Assembly (NCBI GenBank): GCA_038205755.1
Contig: JBBRBN010000002.1
Span: 1 to 64,000, forward strand
From: JANNWF01 sp038205755
Lineage (GTDB): Bacteria; Pseudomonadota; Gammaproteobacteria; Xanthomonadales; Xanthomonadaceae
Reading direction: 5' to 3'
Length of the DNA: 64,000 bases
Below, one piece after another: positions 17,415 through 25,877 of the stretch. The notes under the pieces were generated by a model. The model worked only from the letters and a program-made list of their open reading frames with translations, had not been told where the DNA came from and made no database searches. The translations under genes were made by a program, and so were the position numbers. Numbering within the stretch: the first letter of the stretch is position 1; the number at the start of each line of letters is the position of its first letter.

Positions 17415-18791
17415 TCAGGTGCGGATAGGCATGCCCAGGGCTTCGGCGGTCATGTCGAGGGATTTCCAGGCTTTCTCCGCCAGCTCGTCTATCTGCGCGC
17501 GGCTGATGATGAGCGGTGGCGACAGCAGCATGGCGTCATAGGTAGCGCGCAAGATCAGTCCGTTAGAAAGCGCCATGTCGCGACACAGCGCGCCGACCCG
17601 GCCGCGATCTGCAAAAAAGTGTCGCGCCGGCTTGGCGGGAACGAGTTCAAGGGCACCGACCATGCCCACGATGCGCGACTCGCCCACCAGCGGGTGATTG
17701 CCCAGCTCGCGCCAGCGCTGAGCCAGATAGGGGCCGGTGTCATCCCGGCAGGTCTCGACAATCTTTTCGTCCTGCAGGATGCGGATGTTCTCCAGCGCCA
17801 CGGCCGCGCAGACCGGGTGCCCCGAATAGGTGTAGCCGTGAGCAAGTTCGCCGCCCTTGTTCTTCAGTACGCCGGCAACGCGGTCATTGAACATCACCGC
17901 GCCGAGCGGGATGTAGCCCGAGGTGATGCCCTTGGCCAGTGTCATGATGTCGGGCTGGAAACCATAGGTCTCGGAGGCAAACCAGTTGCCGGTGCGACCA
18001 AAGCCGCAGATCACTTCATCGGCGACCAGCAGCACGTCGTGGCGTCGACAGATTTTCTCGATCTCCTGCCAGTAGTTGCGTGGCGGGATGTAGACGCCAA
18101 TCGCGCCCATCACCGGCTCGCCAATGAACGCGGCGACGCGCTGCGCGCCGAGTTCGATGATCTTGTCTTCCAGCCGTTGGGCGCAGAGTCGACCGTAGCT
18201 GTCTTCGTCAAGTTCGCCGCCATCGGCAAACCAGTACGGCGGATCGATGTGGTGGATGTCGGGAATGGGCAGGCCACCCTGCTGGTGCATCCCCTTCATT
18301 CCACCCAAGCTGGCGCCGGCCACGGTGGATCCGTGATAGCCGTTATGGCGGCCAATGAAGATGGACTTCTCCGGCTGGTCCTGGACCTTCCAGAAGTGCC
18401 GCACCATGCGCAGGATGGTGTCGTTGGCCTCCGAACCGGAGTTCGAATAGAACACGTGGTTGAGATCGCCGGGCACCAGCTCGGCAAGCTTGGCCGAAAG
18501 CCGCACGGTGGGCTCGGTGGTGCACTGGAAGAAGCTGTTGTAGTAAGCCAGCTGCGTCATTTGCCGCGCCGCCACCTCGCCCAGCTCGCGCCGGCCGTAG
18601 CCGATGTTGACGCACCACAGACCGGCAAACGCATCGAGCAGCTTGTTGCCTTGCGCGTCCCACACGTAACAGCCTTCGCCGCGGGTCAGGATGCGGGTGC
18701 CCTTCTTGGCCAGCGCCGCGTTATCGTTGAACGGGTGCAGGTGGTGGGCGGCGTCGAGGCGCTGCAGTTCGCGGGTATCAGGAATTGGCAT
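17415..18791 (-). CDS. spuC: Putrescine aminotransferase (class III, SpuC-like)
   Basis: A 458-residue PLP-dependent class III aminotransferase. SNSGSEANDTILRMVRHFW, the PLP-contact DEVICGFGRTGNWF and the Schiff-base lysine in LAKGITSGYIPLGAV are all present. The N-terminus and spacing match SpuC of Pseudomonas, which moves the amino group of putrescine to pyruvate to give 4-aminobutanal and alanine. The genes around it (puuD, GS-like, potFGHI) support this substrate. It sits in the minus-strand operon after the GS-like gene, separated by 165 bp containing an inverted repeat. Confidence 0.9.
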   Translation of the reverse strand: MPIPDTRELQRLDAAHHLHPFNDNAALAKKGTRILTRGEGCYVWDAQGNKLLDAFAGLWCVNIGYGRRELGEVAARQMTQLAYYNSFFQCTTEPTVRLSAKLAELVPGDLNHVFYSNSGSEANDTILRMVRHFWKVQDQPEKSIFIGRHNGYHGSTVAGASLGGMKGMHQQGGLPIPDIHHIDPPYWFADGGELDEDSYGRLCAQRLEDKIIELGAQRVAAFIGEPVMGAIGVYIPPRNYWQEIEKICRRHDVLLVADEVICGFGRTGNWFASETYGFQPDIMTLAKGITSGYIPLGAVMFNDRVAGVLKNKGGELAHGYTYSGHPVCAAVALENIRILQDEKIVETCRDDTGPYLAQRWRELGNHPLVGESRIVGMVGALELVPAKPARHFFADRGRVGALCRDMALSNGLILRATYDAMLLSPPLIISRAQIDELAEKAWKSLDMTAEALGMPIRT

Positions 18792-18857
18792 GGTGGGTCA
18801 GGTGCGGTTTGACAGGAGGGCTTGCGAGATCCCGACACGCGGCGGTCGGGCGACGGC

Positions 18858-18927
18858 AGCGGAGCAAGCTCCGCTCTACAAGGCACGTGCGCGCCGACTG
18901 CTTTCGTAGAGCCGAGCTTGCTCGGCT
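18858..18927. repeat. Inverted repeat between spuC and the GS-like gene
   Basis: Arms at 18858-18880 (AGCGGAGCAAGCTCCGCTCTAC) and 18905-18927 (GTAGAGCCGAGCTTGCTCGGCT) are imperfect complements. Each arm is itself a hairpin, for example CCGAGC-TT-GCTCGG. It looks like a dispersed GAGCAAGCTC-type repeat and would form strong structure in the puuA-spuC transcript. Confidence 0.65.
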
Positions 18928-18956
18928 GCCAACGCGCGCTTCCGACGCTTGATCAC

Positions 18957-20345
18957 TCAAACATTCAATAGCAGAAACTCCCGCTCCCACGAGCTGATGA
19001 CGCGGAAGTAGGTCTCGTATTCCTTCTTCTTGACCGCGATATAGGCGGCAACAAAGCGTTTGCCGACCAGGTCGACCAGCGCGTCACAGCCGTTCAGGCG
19101 ATCAAGCGAGTCCTCCAGCGAGCGTGGCAGGTGAAAGCCCTTGATGTGGGCGCTGCCGGTCAGCGGCGCGGTGGGCGTCAGCTTTTCCTTCATGCCCAGG
19201 TAGCCGCAGGCGAGGGTGGCGGCCATCGCCAGATAGGGGTTGGCATCGGACCCGGCAAAGCGGCTTTCGACCCGGGTGTTCTCCGGCGTATCCATCGGCA
19301 CCCGCAGCCCGCAGGTACGGTTGTCATAGCCCCATTCGGTGTTCATTGGCGACACCTCGCCGATCACCAGTCGGCGATACGAATTGATGTTGGGAGCGAA
19401 GAACGGCATCGCCATCGGCGTGTACTTCTGCAGGCCGCCGAGGTAGTGCATGAACATCGGGCTGTGCTCGCCCGCCTTCTTGCCGGCAAACAGGTTGTGG
19501 CCGCGCTTGGCGTCAACCAGGCTCTGATGGATATGCATGGCGCTGCCGGGCTCATTGGACATCGGCATTGCGAGGAACGTGGCATAAACGCCATGCCGCA
19601 TTGCCGCCTCGCGCATGCTGCGCTTGAACAGAAAGACCTGGTCGGCGCGCGACAGCGGATCGGCGTGCTGGAAGTTGACCTCCAGCTGGGCTGCGCCGGA
19701 TTCGTGGATCAGGGTATCGACGTCCAGCTCCATCGCCTCGGCGAAGTCGTACATGTCGTCGAGGATCGGATCGAACTCGTTGACCGCATCGATGGAGTAC
19801 GACTGCCGCGCGGTTTCCGGCCGTCCGGAGCGACCCGCCGGCGGCTGCAGCGGGAAGTCGGGGTCGACGTTCCTCTGCACCAGAAAGAACTCGACTTCGG
19901 GCGCCACGATGGGCGCGATGCCCATTTCCTCGTAAAGCGCCAGCACCCGACGCAGCACGTTGCGCGGTGCCAGCTCGTGCGGGCGACCATCGCGGGTATA
20001 GCAGTCGTGGATGATCTGCGCGGTGGGATCCTTGGCCCAGGGCACCACCCGCACCGTGCTCGCGTCCGGCCGCAGGTACATGTCGGAGTCCGAGGGGCTG
20101 ACCAGATCGTCGTAGTTGTCCGGATACTCGCCAGTCACCGTTGTAACAAAGATGCCCTCCGGCAGGCGGGTGCCGAAGTCGTGCGAGTACTTGGTCTCCG
20201 GCACGATCTTGCCGCGTGCGTTGCCGGTGATGTCCGGTACCAGGCACTCGACCTCGGTGATCCGGCGCTCCTTCAGCCAGCGCTTTAGCGAGCTTTGCTC
20301 GCGCTCAAGGGGATTGCTGGTCTTGTCGATCTTTGGCTTGCTCAT
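18957..20345 (-). CDS. puuA: Gamma-glutamylputrescine synthetase (glutamine synthetase family)
   Basis: A 462-residue GS-fold ligase (462 residues is close to E. coli PuuA). It lacks the features of housekeeping GlnA and shows the PuuA/SpuI pattern: VECLVPDITGNARGKIVP, FFLVQRNVDPDFPLQPP, GAAQLEVNFQHADPL, GSAMHIHQSLVD and NTRVESRFAGSDANPYLAMA. It should ligate glutamate to putrescine using ATP, the first step of the Puu pathway. ATG 20345 is chosen because the puuD stop ends 4 bp before it; the frame extends to 20414 but overlaps puuD. A paralogue is encoded divergently at 21371. Confidence 0.88.
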   Translation of the reverse strand: MSKPKIDKTSNPLEREQSSLKRWLKERRITEVECLVPDITGNARGKIVPETKYSHDFGTRLPEGIFVTTVTGEYPDNYDDLVSPSDSDMYLRPDASTVRVVPWAKDPTAQIIHDCYTRDGRPHELAPRNVLRRVLALYEEMGIAPIVAPEVEFFLVQRNVDPDFPLQPPAGRSGRPETARQSYSIDAVNEFDPILDDMYDFAEAMELDVDTLIHESGAAQLEVNFQHADPLSRADQVFLFKRSMREAAMRHGVYATFLAMPMSNEPGSAMHIHQSLVDAKRGHNLFAGKKAGEHSPMFMHYLGGLQKYTPMAMPFFAPNINSYRRLVIGEVSPMNTEWGYDNRTCGLRVPMDTPENTRVESRFAGSDANPYLAMAATLACGYLGMKEKLTPTAPLTGSAHIKGFHLPRSLEDSLDRLNGCDALVDLVGKRFVAAYIAVKKKEYETYFRVISSWEREFLLLNV

Positions 20346-20349
20346 CGGG

Positions 20350-21123
20350 TTAGCCGTTGCGTTGGGCGGCGCGTGCTCGGCAGGCCGCGCCGAACCGCTT
20401 GAAGATGCTGGCATAGAATGGATTGTCGGCCGCGCGCCATTCCGGGTGCCACTGCACGGCGAGCAGAAAACTGTCGTTGCTATTCAGTCGGAACGCCTCG
20501 ATCAGGCCGTCCGGGGCGAGCGCTTCTACCAGCATGCCGGGCGCCAGGCTGCGGATGCCCTGGCCGTGCAGCGAGTTCACCACCGTGCTGGTCGCGCCGG
20601 CAATCTCGGCCAGCAGCCCGCCGGCAATCAGCGTCAGCGGGTGCGCCGGACCGTACTGGATAGCCAGCGGATCGCCTTGGCGCTCGCGATGGTCCAAGTG
20701 GCCGTCCAGCTCATGCACCTTCTGGTGCAGCGTGCCGCCCAGGGCCACGTTGACCTCCTGCAGGCCGCGACAGATGGCGAGCACCGGAAGCTTGCGCTCG
20801 ATAGCCAGCGGGATCAGGTTGAGCGTGGTCGCGTCGCGACTGGGGTCGTGCAGGTTGCCGGCATAGCTGGTCTCGGTGCCGTAGTGATGTGGCTCGATGT
20901 TGCTGCGCGCACCGGTCAGGAGCAGGCCGTCCAGTCGATCAAGCAAGGAAGGCAGCTGGTCCAACGGAATGATCGATGGGATAACCAGCGCGGTGAGACC
21001 GGCCACTTCGGTGACTGCGCGTAGGTACTTTTCGCCGACCGCCTGAAACGGGTGCTCACCAAATCGGGTGCTGTCGGAGGGCAGTCCGATCAGCGGCAAC
21101 GGCAGGTGTGCGGGCGGGCTCAT
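20350..21123 (-). CDS. puuD: Gamma-glutamyl-GABA hydrolase PuuD (class I amidotransferase-like)
   Basis: A 257-residue peptidase C26/GATase1 protein. The nucleophile elbow is LAICRGLQEVNVALGG and the catalytic histidine is in LLAVQWHPEW. LIGLPSDSTRF at the start and LLLTGARSNIEPHHYG are typical of PuuD, which hydrolyses gamma-glutamyl-GABA to glutamate and GABA. It is the first gene of the minus-strand operon and its start faces the second GS-like gene across a 247-bp divergent promoter region. Confidence 0.9.
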   Translation of the reverse strand: MSPPAHLPLPLIGLPSDSTRFGEHPFQAVGEKYLRAVTEVAGLTALVIPSIIPLDQLPSLLDRLDGLLLTGARSNIEPHHYGTETSYAGNLHDPSRDATTLNLIPLAIERKLPVLAICRGLQEVNVALGGTLHQKVHELDGHLDHRERQGDPLAIQYGPAHPLTLIAGGLLAEIAGATSTVVNSLHGQGIRSLAPGMLVEALAPDGLIEAFRLNSNDSFLLAVQWHPEWRAADNPFYASIFKRFGAACRARAAQRNG

Positions 21124-21370
21124 CGCCCCGGGACACTACGCCAGCCGTTCGATTTTATCAACGCGTTGGGAGCGGCCCGGTTTCGCCTGCCGCGCACGCA
21201 CGGCGCAGCGATGGTCCATCCGTAGGGCGAAGTGTTTGGAACCTGGGTGGCGTTCAGTCGTCCGGCATGCGTTGTTTTGTGGCCGCGAGCGGTGATTATT
21301 CTTTACGAATGCGGTCTGACGCTCTGCTACCATCCCGACGGCCAGAACGCCGTTGCGAAGAGTCCGACCG

Positions 21371-22738
21371 ATGAAACCCGATGCCTTCTGCGAGGCCGAT
21401 GCTGCGGTGCTGGCGAGTCTGCCTGGCCTCGAGTCCATCGACCTGATCCTGCCGGACATGAACGGCCTGCTGCGCGGCAAACGGATCGACCGCAGCGCGC
21501 TGGAAAAGGTCTATCGCGACGGCGTCTGCCTGCCAATGTCCCTGATCGCGACCGACATCACCGGCAATACCGTCGAGGAAACGGGTCTGGGCTACGCGAT
21601 AGGCGACGAAGACCGGATATGCCGGCCGGTGCCCGGAACGCTTCGCCCAATTCCCTGGCAGTCACGGCCGATGGCGCAAGCGTTGCTCAGCATGGAGGAC
21701 GCCAGCGGCGCCCCGTTTGCCGCCAACCCGCGGCAGGTGCTGGCCGCCACGTTGGCGCGATTTGCGGCGCGCGGACTTACGCCGGTGGTTGCCATCGAGC
21801 TCGAGTTCTATCTGCTGGATGCGCAACTCGACGTCGAAGGACGACCGCAGACCTCGATCAATCCGGCTACCCGGCAGCGCAATCGCACCACGCAGGTCTA
21901 TCACCTGCAGGATCTGGACGACTATCAGGCGTTCACCGACGCAGTTGGGGCGGCCTGTCGCGCTCAGCAGATTCCTGCCGACACCGCGGTGGCCGAATAC
22001 GCGCCGGGGCAGTTCGAGATCAACCTCAAGCACCGCGACGACGCGCTCGCCGCCTGCGACGATGCCATCCACCTGAAGCGTGTCATCAAGGCCGTGGCCG
22101 AGCAGCAGGGGCTGCTCGCAAGCTTCATGCCGAAGCCCTTTGTCGATCAAGCCGGCAGCGGTCTGCACATTCACGTCAGCCTGCTGGATGCGAGCGGCAG
22201 CAACGTGTTTGCCAGCACCCCGGACGCGCCCGCTGCGGCGCTGCGTCACGCGATTGCCGGCCTGCAGGCCGTTGCCGACGACTGCATGCTGCTGTTCGCG
22301 CCGAACGCCAACAGCTATCGCCGTTTTGTGCTCAACGCGTTCGTGCCACTCAACGATTGCTGGGGCTTCAACAACCGCACGGTGGCACTGCGGATTCCCT
22401 ATAGCGATCCTGCCAACACCCGCATCGAGCACCGCATTGCAGGCGCCGACGCCAACGTCTATCTGACCACCGCTGCGGTGTTGGCCGGCATTCTGGACGG
22501 ACTGGAGCACCCCCGTGAGCCTGGTCCGCCGGTGGTCGGAAACGCCTATGAGCAGACCGAGTTGCGCGAACTGTTTTGGCGCGACACGCTGGCACGCTTC
22601 CAGGCCAGCGACTTCATCGCGGCCCGCTTCGGCGAGTCGTTCCGGCACATCTACGGCCAGCAGAAGCTGAAAGAACTGCGCAGCTTCTACCGCGAAGTGA
22701 CGACGCTGGAGGTGGACTGGTATCTGCGGCATGTCTAG
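21371..22738 (+). CDS. Second glutamine synthetase-like gamma-glutamyl-amine ligase
   Basis: A 455-residue GS-family protein, paralogous to the minus-strand puuA. Visible motifs: ILPDMNGLLRGKRIDR, AIELEFYLLDAQ, YAPGQFEINLKHRDD, GSGLHIHVSLLDASGSNVF, NSYRRFVLNAFVPLNDCWGF and NTRIEHRIAGADANVYL. It probably glutamylates a polyamine or related amine; two such enzymes may divide putrescine, spermidine or diaminopropane. ATG 21371 has GAAGAG 9 bases upstream; a TTG at 21353 is less likely. It is followed by puuB on the same strand after MITE copy C. Confidence 0.85.
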   Translation: MKPDAFCEADAAVLASLPGLESIDLILPDMNGLLRGKRIDRSALEKVYRDGVCLPMSLIATDITGNTVEETGLGYAIGDEDRICRPVPGTLRPIPWQSRPMAQALLSMEDASGAPFAANPRQVLAATLARFAARGLTPVVAIELEFYLLDAQLDVEGRPQTSINPATRQRNRTTQVYHLQDLDDYQAFTDAVGAACRAQQIPADTAVAEYAPGQFEINLKHRDDALAACDDAIHLKRVIKAVAEQQGLLASFMPKPFVDQAGSGLHIHVSLLDASGSNVFASTPDAPAAALRHAIAGLQAVADDCMLLFAPNANSYRRFVLNAFVPLNDCWGFNNRTVALRIPYSDPANTRIEHRIAGADANVYLTTAAVLAGILDGLEHPREPGPPVVGNAYEQTELRELFWRDTLARFQASDFIAARFGESFRHIYGQQKLKELRSFYREVTTLEVDWYLRHV

Positions 22739-22745
22739 CCCCGTT

Positions 22746-22815
22746 TCGTTCCAGTCGCCAGTTCCAGAAGAGCCACACCCCCGCGGTTCTTGAACTGGCA
22801 ACTGGAGCTGGAACC
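22746..22815 (+). repeat. Imperfect inverted repeat after the second GS-like gene
   Basis: GTTCCAGTCGCCAGTTCCAG on one side and GAACTGGCAACTGGAGCTGG on the other are complementary with small gaps and would fold into a long hairpin starting about 10 bp after the stop at 22738. No T-run follows. It may act as a transcript end or be another dispersed repeat. Confidence 0.55.
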
Positions 22816-22821
22816 GGCATC

Positions 22822-22985
22822 TAGCCCGCCTATTTCATGAATCTCACACGCCTTCGCTTGTCTCTTGTCCGCACAAGGAACTACCTCAGTCGGTCGTATG
22901 GCCCGCTACGCCGCTCCTTCGGTAGTCCCTTGTGCGAGCAATATCCTGCGCGATCATCGCGCGAATTCATGAAACATGCGGGCTA
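22822..22985 (+). mobile_element. MITE-like element, copy C
   Basis: Full-length, TA-flanked on both sides within CTAG. Left terminal repeat GCCCGCCTATTTCATGAATC, right end ATGAAACATGCGGGC. Internal arms GCACAAGGAACTACC and GGTAGTCCCTTGTGC pair with one mismatch. The right TA belongs to the CTAG that opens the intact 38-bp palindrome at 22983. The right end faces puuB 69 bp away. Confidence 0.92.
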
Positions 22986-23020
22986 GCAGCCCGGCCAACC
23001 TAAGTCCGACAGGTTGCTAG
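22983..23020. repeat. 38-bp palindromic repeat, intact copy
   Basis: CTAGCAGCCCGGCCAACC, central TA (23001-23002), then AGTCCGACAGGTTGCTAG. It is an imperfect palindrome with the TA exactly at its centre. It serves as the empty-site reference for the copy at 37449, where a MITE interrupts the central TA. Partial copies occur near 8779, 24796 and 40345 and another near-whole copy at 55181. Confidence 0.85.
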
Positions 23021-23053
23021 AGCGCAACCGCCCGCCACCACACGCACAAAGCA

Positions 23054-24334
23054 ATGACCGACCCCAGCCATCCGCGCTCCTGGTACGCCGCCAGCGTCGA
23101 AACACCCCCGCTATCGGCGCCACTGGCCGGCACGCAGCGCGCTGATGTCTGCATCCTCGGCGCGGGGATGACCGGACTGTCGACCGCCATTGAGCTGGCC
23201 GAGGCCGGCTACTCGGTCATTGTGCTGGAGGCGCAGCGGGTCGGCTGGGGGGCGTCGGGTCGCAACGGCGGGCAAGCGATCTTCGGGTACGGCTGCGACC
23301 AGTCAAAGCTCGAGGCACTTCTTGGTTACGCAGACGCGCGCCGCGCATTCGACTGGTCACTCGAAGGCATCGAGCTGATCCGAACGCGCTGTGCGAAGTA
23401 CGCCATCGACTGCGACTGGCGTGACGGTCACGCACATGTGCCGATCAAGTCGCGACAGGTCACCGAGCTGCGTCGGCTGCAGGCCGAGTGCGCAGAACGG
23501 TATGGCTATGCGCTGGAGTGGTGGGAGCGTGATCGCCAGCGTGCCGAGATCGCCAGCCGGCGCTACCTCGGTGCACTGTTTGATCCGCGCAGCGGCCATC
23601 TGCACCCACTCAAGTACACGCTGGGGCTGGCGCAAGCGGCGCGTTCGCTGGGCGTGCGGATCTTCGAACAAAGCAGCGTCGTCGAGTGCGTGCACGGACC
23701 CAAGCCGATGTTGCGCACGGCGTCCGGCTCAGTGCAGTGCGACTACGCGGTGTTGGCCGGCAATGCCCTGGTGCGCGGCATTGCGCCGGCGCTCGACGCG
23801 AGAATCATGCCGGTCGGCACCTACATCGCGGCCACCGAGCCGCTGGGCGAAGCCGCGGCTACGGCCCTCATTCCGCGCGATATCGCGGTTGCCGACGTCA
23901 ACTGGGCGCTGGACTATTTTCGGCGCAGCGCCGACCACCGCCTGCTGTTTGGCGGCCGAGCCAGCTACTCGACCCTTGAACCGCCCAATCTGCCCGGCGT
24001 GATGCGTCGGCGGCTGGGTGGCGTGTTCCCGCAGCTCGCCAACGTGACGCTTGAATACGTCTGGGGCGGCATGATCGACATCAGCCTGAACCGCGCACCG
24101 CACTGGGGGCGGCTCGCTGACAACGTCTACTTTGCGCAAGGCTTCTCCGGCCACGGCGTCAATACCACCGGTCTTGCCGGACGCCTGATCGCCGAGGCGA
24201 TCCGCGGCCAGTCCGAGCGCCTCGACGTGTTCCGCCGCATCCAGCACCGCCCGTTTCCCGGTGGGCGCCTGCTGCGCACGCCGCTGCTGGTCGCCGCCAT
24301 GGCGTGGTTCAAGCTGAGGGATGCCTTGGGGTGA
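23054..24334 (+). CDS. puuB: Gamma-glutamylputrescine oxidoreductase PuuB (FAD-dependent)
   Basis: A 426-residue DAO-family flavoprotein. The dinucleotide-binding motif is VCILGAGMTGLSTAIELAE, followed by VGWGASGRNGGQ; near the C-terminus are FAQGFSGHGVNTTGLAGRLI and GMIDISLNRAPHWGR. It matches PuuB/OrdL oxidases, which oxidise gamma-glutamylputrescine to the aldehyde with release of ammonia and hydrogen peroxide. It is downstream of the second GS-like gene, separated by MITE copy C. The TGA stop begins a dispersed 47-bp repeat. Confidence 0.9.
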   Translation: MTDPSHPRSWYAASVETPPLSAPLAGTQRADVCILGAGMTGLSTAIELAEAGYSVIVLEAQRVGWGASGRNGGQAIFGYGCDQSKLEALLGYADARRAFDWSLEGIELIRTRCAKYAIDCDWRDGHAHVPIKSRQVTELRRLQAECAERYGYALEWWERDRQRAEIASRRYLGALFDPRSGHLHPLKYTLGLAQAARSLGVRIFEQSSVVECVHGPKPMLRTASGSVQCDYAVLAGNALVRGIAPALDARIMPVGTYIAATEPLGEAAATALIPRDIAVADVNWALDYFRRSADHRLLFGGRASYSTLEPPNLPGVMRRRLGGVFPQLANVTLEYVWGGMIDISLNRAPHWGRLADNVYFAQGFSGHGVNTTGLAGRLIAEAIRGQSERLDVFRRIQHRPFPGGRLLRTPLLVAAMAWFKLRDALG

Positions 24335-24451
24335 GCAGGGCTTTCGAGTCGCGCAGCGGCGAGCCTGCGAACGCCGGTTGGCCTGCAGGCCAACGGGCTG
24401 GGGAGGCCGATGATCGAGTCGCGCAGCGGCGAGCCTGCGAACGCCGGTTGG
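24331..24451 (+). repeat. Dispersed repeat over the puuB stop with a direct copy
   Basis: The 47 bp at 24331-24377 match the sequence over the potI stop (12735-12781, opposite strand) with one difference. A 37-bp part is repeated at 24415-24451. Between them lies a perfect 16-bp palindrome, TTGGCCTGCAGGCCAA (24378-24393). The region has no gene. Confidence 0.75.
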
Positions 24452-24471
24452 TCTACACGATGCAAGGTCAC

Positions 24472-24837
24472 TCAAGCCGCATAGCGCGGGCTTTTGTCCT
24501 CCACCTTGCCGGCGCTCTTGGCGGCAGTGCGCGGGCGCAGCCAGGCGAAGAAGTCCTGCTCGCTCAGGCTGCCTTCGGCAAGGCCGAGGTAGGGCGGGTA
24601 CAGCTCGACATCAGCAGCGCCTCGACCACCTAACCCGGATATTTCATGAATCTCACACGCCCTCGCTTGTCTCTTGTCCGCGCAAGGGATTTTCCTCAGT
24701 CGGTCGTATGGCCCGCTACGCCGCTCCTTCGGTAGTCTCCTGTGCGAACAGCATCCTGCGCGATCATCGCGCGAATTCATGAAATATGCGGGCTAAGTCC
24801 GACAGGCTGCCAGCGGCCGTTCGATCCAGATGATCAT
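24472..24837 (-). pseudogene. Doc-like (Fic-fold) toxin gene, disrupted by repeats
   Basis: Minus-strand remnants in two parts. An ATG at 24837, 8 nt after the antitoxin stop, gives MIIWIERPLA, a typical Doc toxin start. It then runs into the half palindrome and MITE copy D. Beyond the element the frame resumes with ADVELYPPYLGLAEGSLSEQ and DFFAWLRPRTAAK, resembling a Doc C-terminus. The central part with the catalytic Fic motif HxFxxGNKR is missing (roughly 70-90 residues by family length). The toxin cannot be functional. The homology is from motif memory and the family's constant pairing with AbrB-type antitoxins. Confidence 0.6.
24631..24795 (+). mobile_element. MITE-like element, copy D
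   Basis: Full-length and flanked by TA on both sides. Its internal arms are mixed: left GCGCAAGGGATTTTCC with right GGTAGTCTCCTGTGC, so the stem is poorly paired, unlike copies A, B and I. It lies inside the wrecked Doc-like gene, next to a half copy of the 38-bp palindrome (AGTCCGACAGGCTGCCAG at 24796). It is the only copy whose right end does not face a gene start. Confidence 0.9.
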
Positions 24838-24845
24838 TCATGGCC

Positions 24846-25067
24846 TCATTTCGCGAGCTCGTTCAACAAGGTGCGGCGCTTCCGCATGACTTGCTCCGCC
24901 ACTTCCATCTGCGCCGCCAGCATCGGGTCGTACACGGTCAGGCGCGCGCCGTCGGGCGTCTCAAACGCGTGCTGCTCGTCGCCCTTCTCAAGCCTGAGGC
25001 GCGCATGCAGCTCCTTTGGCAGGATGACGCCGGCGGAGTTGCCGACCGTCGTTATCTTCAGCTTCAC
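24846..25067 (-). CDS. AbrB/MazE-type antitoxin
   Basis: A 73-residue SpoVT/AbrB-fold DNA-binding protein: LKITTVGNSAGVILPKELHA is the beta-hairpin swapped dimer, followed by LRLEKGDEQHAFETPDG and a C-terminal toxin-binding helix (QMEVAEQVMRKRRTLLNELA). This form is typical of antitoxins paired with Doc toxins, whose start follows 8 nt downstream but is destroyed. It would now be an orphan antitoxin, possibly still autoregulating. Confidence 0.85.
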   Translation of the reverse strand: MKLKITTVGNSAGVILPKELHARLRLEKGDEQHAFETPDGARLTVYDPMLAAQMEVAEQVMRKRRTLLNELAK

Positions 25068-25125
25068 GGTGACCCCCGATGCTTGGTTATAACTGACGTT
25101 ATACCGGCCTGGGGATGGGTGCCTT

Positions 25126-25827
25126 CTATCTGTCCCGCCAGCGACTCGCCCCTAGAAAAATCACCCGCAGCTGGCGGACGAAGTTTTCGATCAGTTCCTT
25201 TTCCTGTTGGTTGCGCCCGGCGGGCAGGTCGAGGATGTCGGAGGCGGCGTTGAGCATGGTGGTTACCACCAGTCCGCATATCATCTGCAACGTTGCGCTT
25301 GAGAGCTCGGGCAGGGTGCCCAGCGTGCGCAGGTCCTGTGCCATCTCCGAGCCGAAGTGGGACTCTTCGGTGCGGATGGCGTTGCGGATCGCGCGCGAGC
25401 CGCCGCCGCGCTCGCGGGCGATGAAACGGAACACCTCGCTGCGTTCGGCGACGAAGCGGCGGTAGATCTGCACCGAGCCACGCAGCATGTCGGTTGGGGG
25501 TATGCCATCCCGACGCGCCTCGCGGAGCAGCCGGCGCAGGGCTGCGCCGCCCATCTCAACCAGCGCCAGCCCCAGCTCATCCAGATCCTTGAAATGTCGA
25601 TAGAACGCCGCCGGCGCAACGCCGGCTTGGCGGGTGATCTCGCGCAGGCTCAAGGCGGTGTAGCCGCTGCCTGCACCGACCAGGGTCAGGGCCGCTTCGA
25701 TCAGACGCTGTCGGGTGCGTTCCTTCTGTTCAACCCGTGACGTGGAAGTCTCTGCTTCGACGCCTTTGGCACTTCGTCTGGCTGCTGGCAATGCCCGCTC
25801 CGCGTGGTCAAGGGTTGGCGGCAGCAA
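25126..25827 (-). CDS. TetR family regulator (DesT/FabR-like)
   Basis: A 233-residue TetR-family repressor. The helix-turn-helix is in SLREITRQAGVAPAAFYRHFKDLDELG (about residues 58-84), which matches the FabR/DesT pattern. The C-terminal domain includes IYRRFVAERSEVFRFIARER. FabR and DesT sense acyl-CoA saturation and control unsaturated fatty acid synthesis; being divergent from a reductase-desaturase pair, as DesT is in Pseudomonas, supports the call. The N-terminus is uncertain: only TTG starts (25827 or 25791) precede the domain. A perfect 16-bp palindrome lies in the divergent spacer. Confidence 0.85.
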   Translation of the reverse strand: MLPPTLDHAERALPAARRSAKGVEAETSTSRVEQKERTRQRLIEAALTLVGAGSGYTALSLREITRQAGVAPAAFYRHFKDLDELGLALVEMGGAALRRLLREARRDGIPPTDMLRGSVQIYRRFVAERSEVFRFIARERGGGSRAIRNAIRTEESHFGSEMAQDLRTLGTLPELSSATLQMICGLVVTTMLNAASDILDLPAGRNQQEKELIENFVRQLRVIFLGASRWRDR

Positions 25828-25877
25828 GTATAGGCGCAGGCCCGGTTCAGACTTTTCGAGTAGACGCTCTAGCGAAT

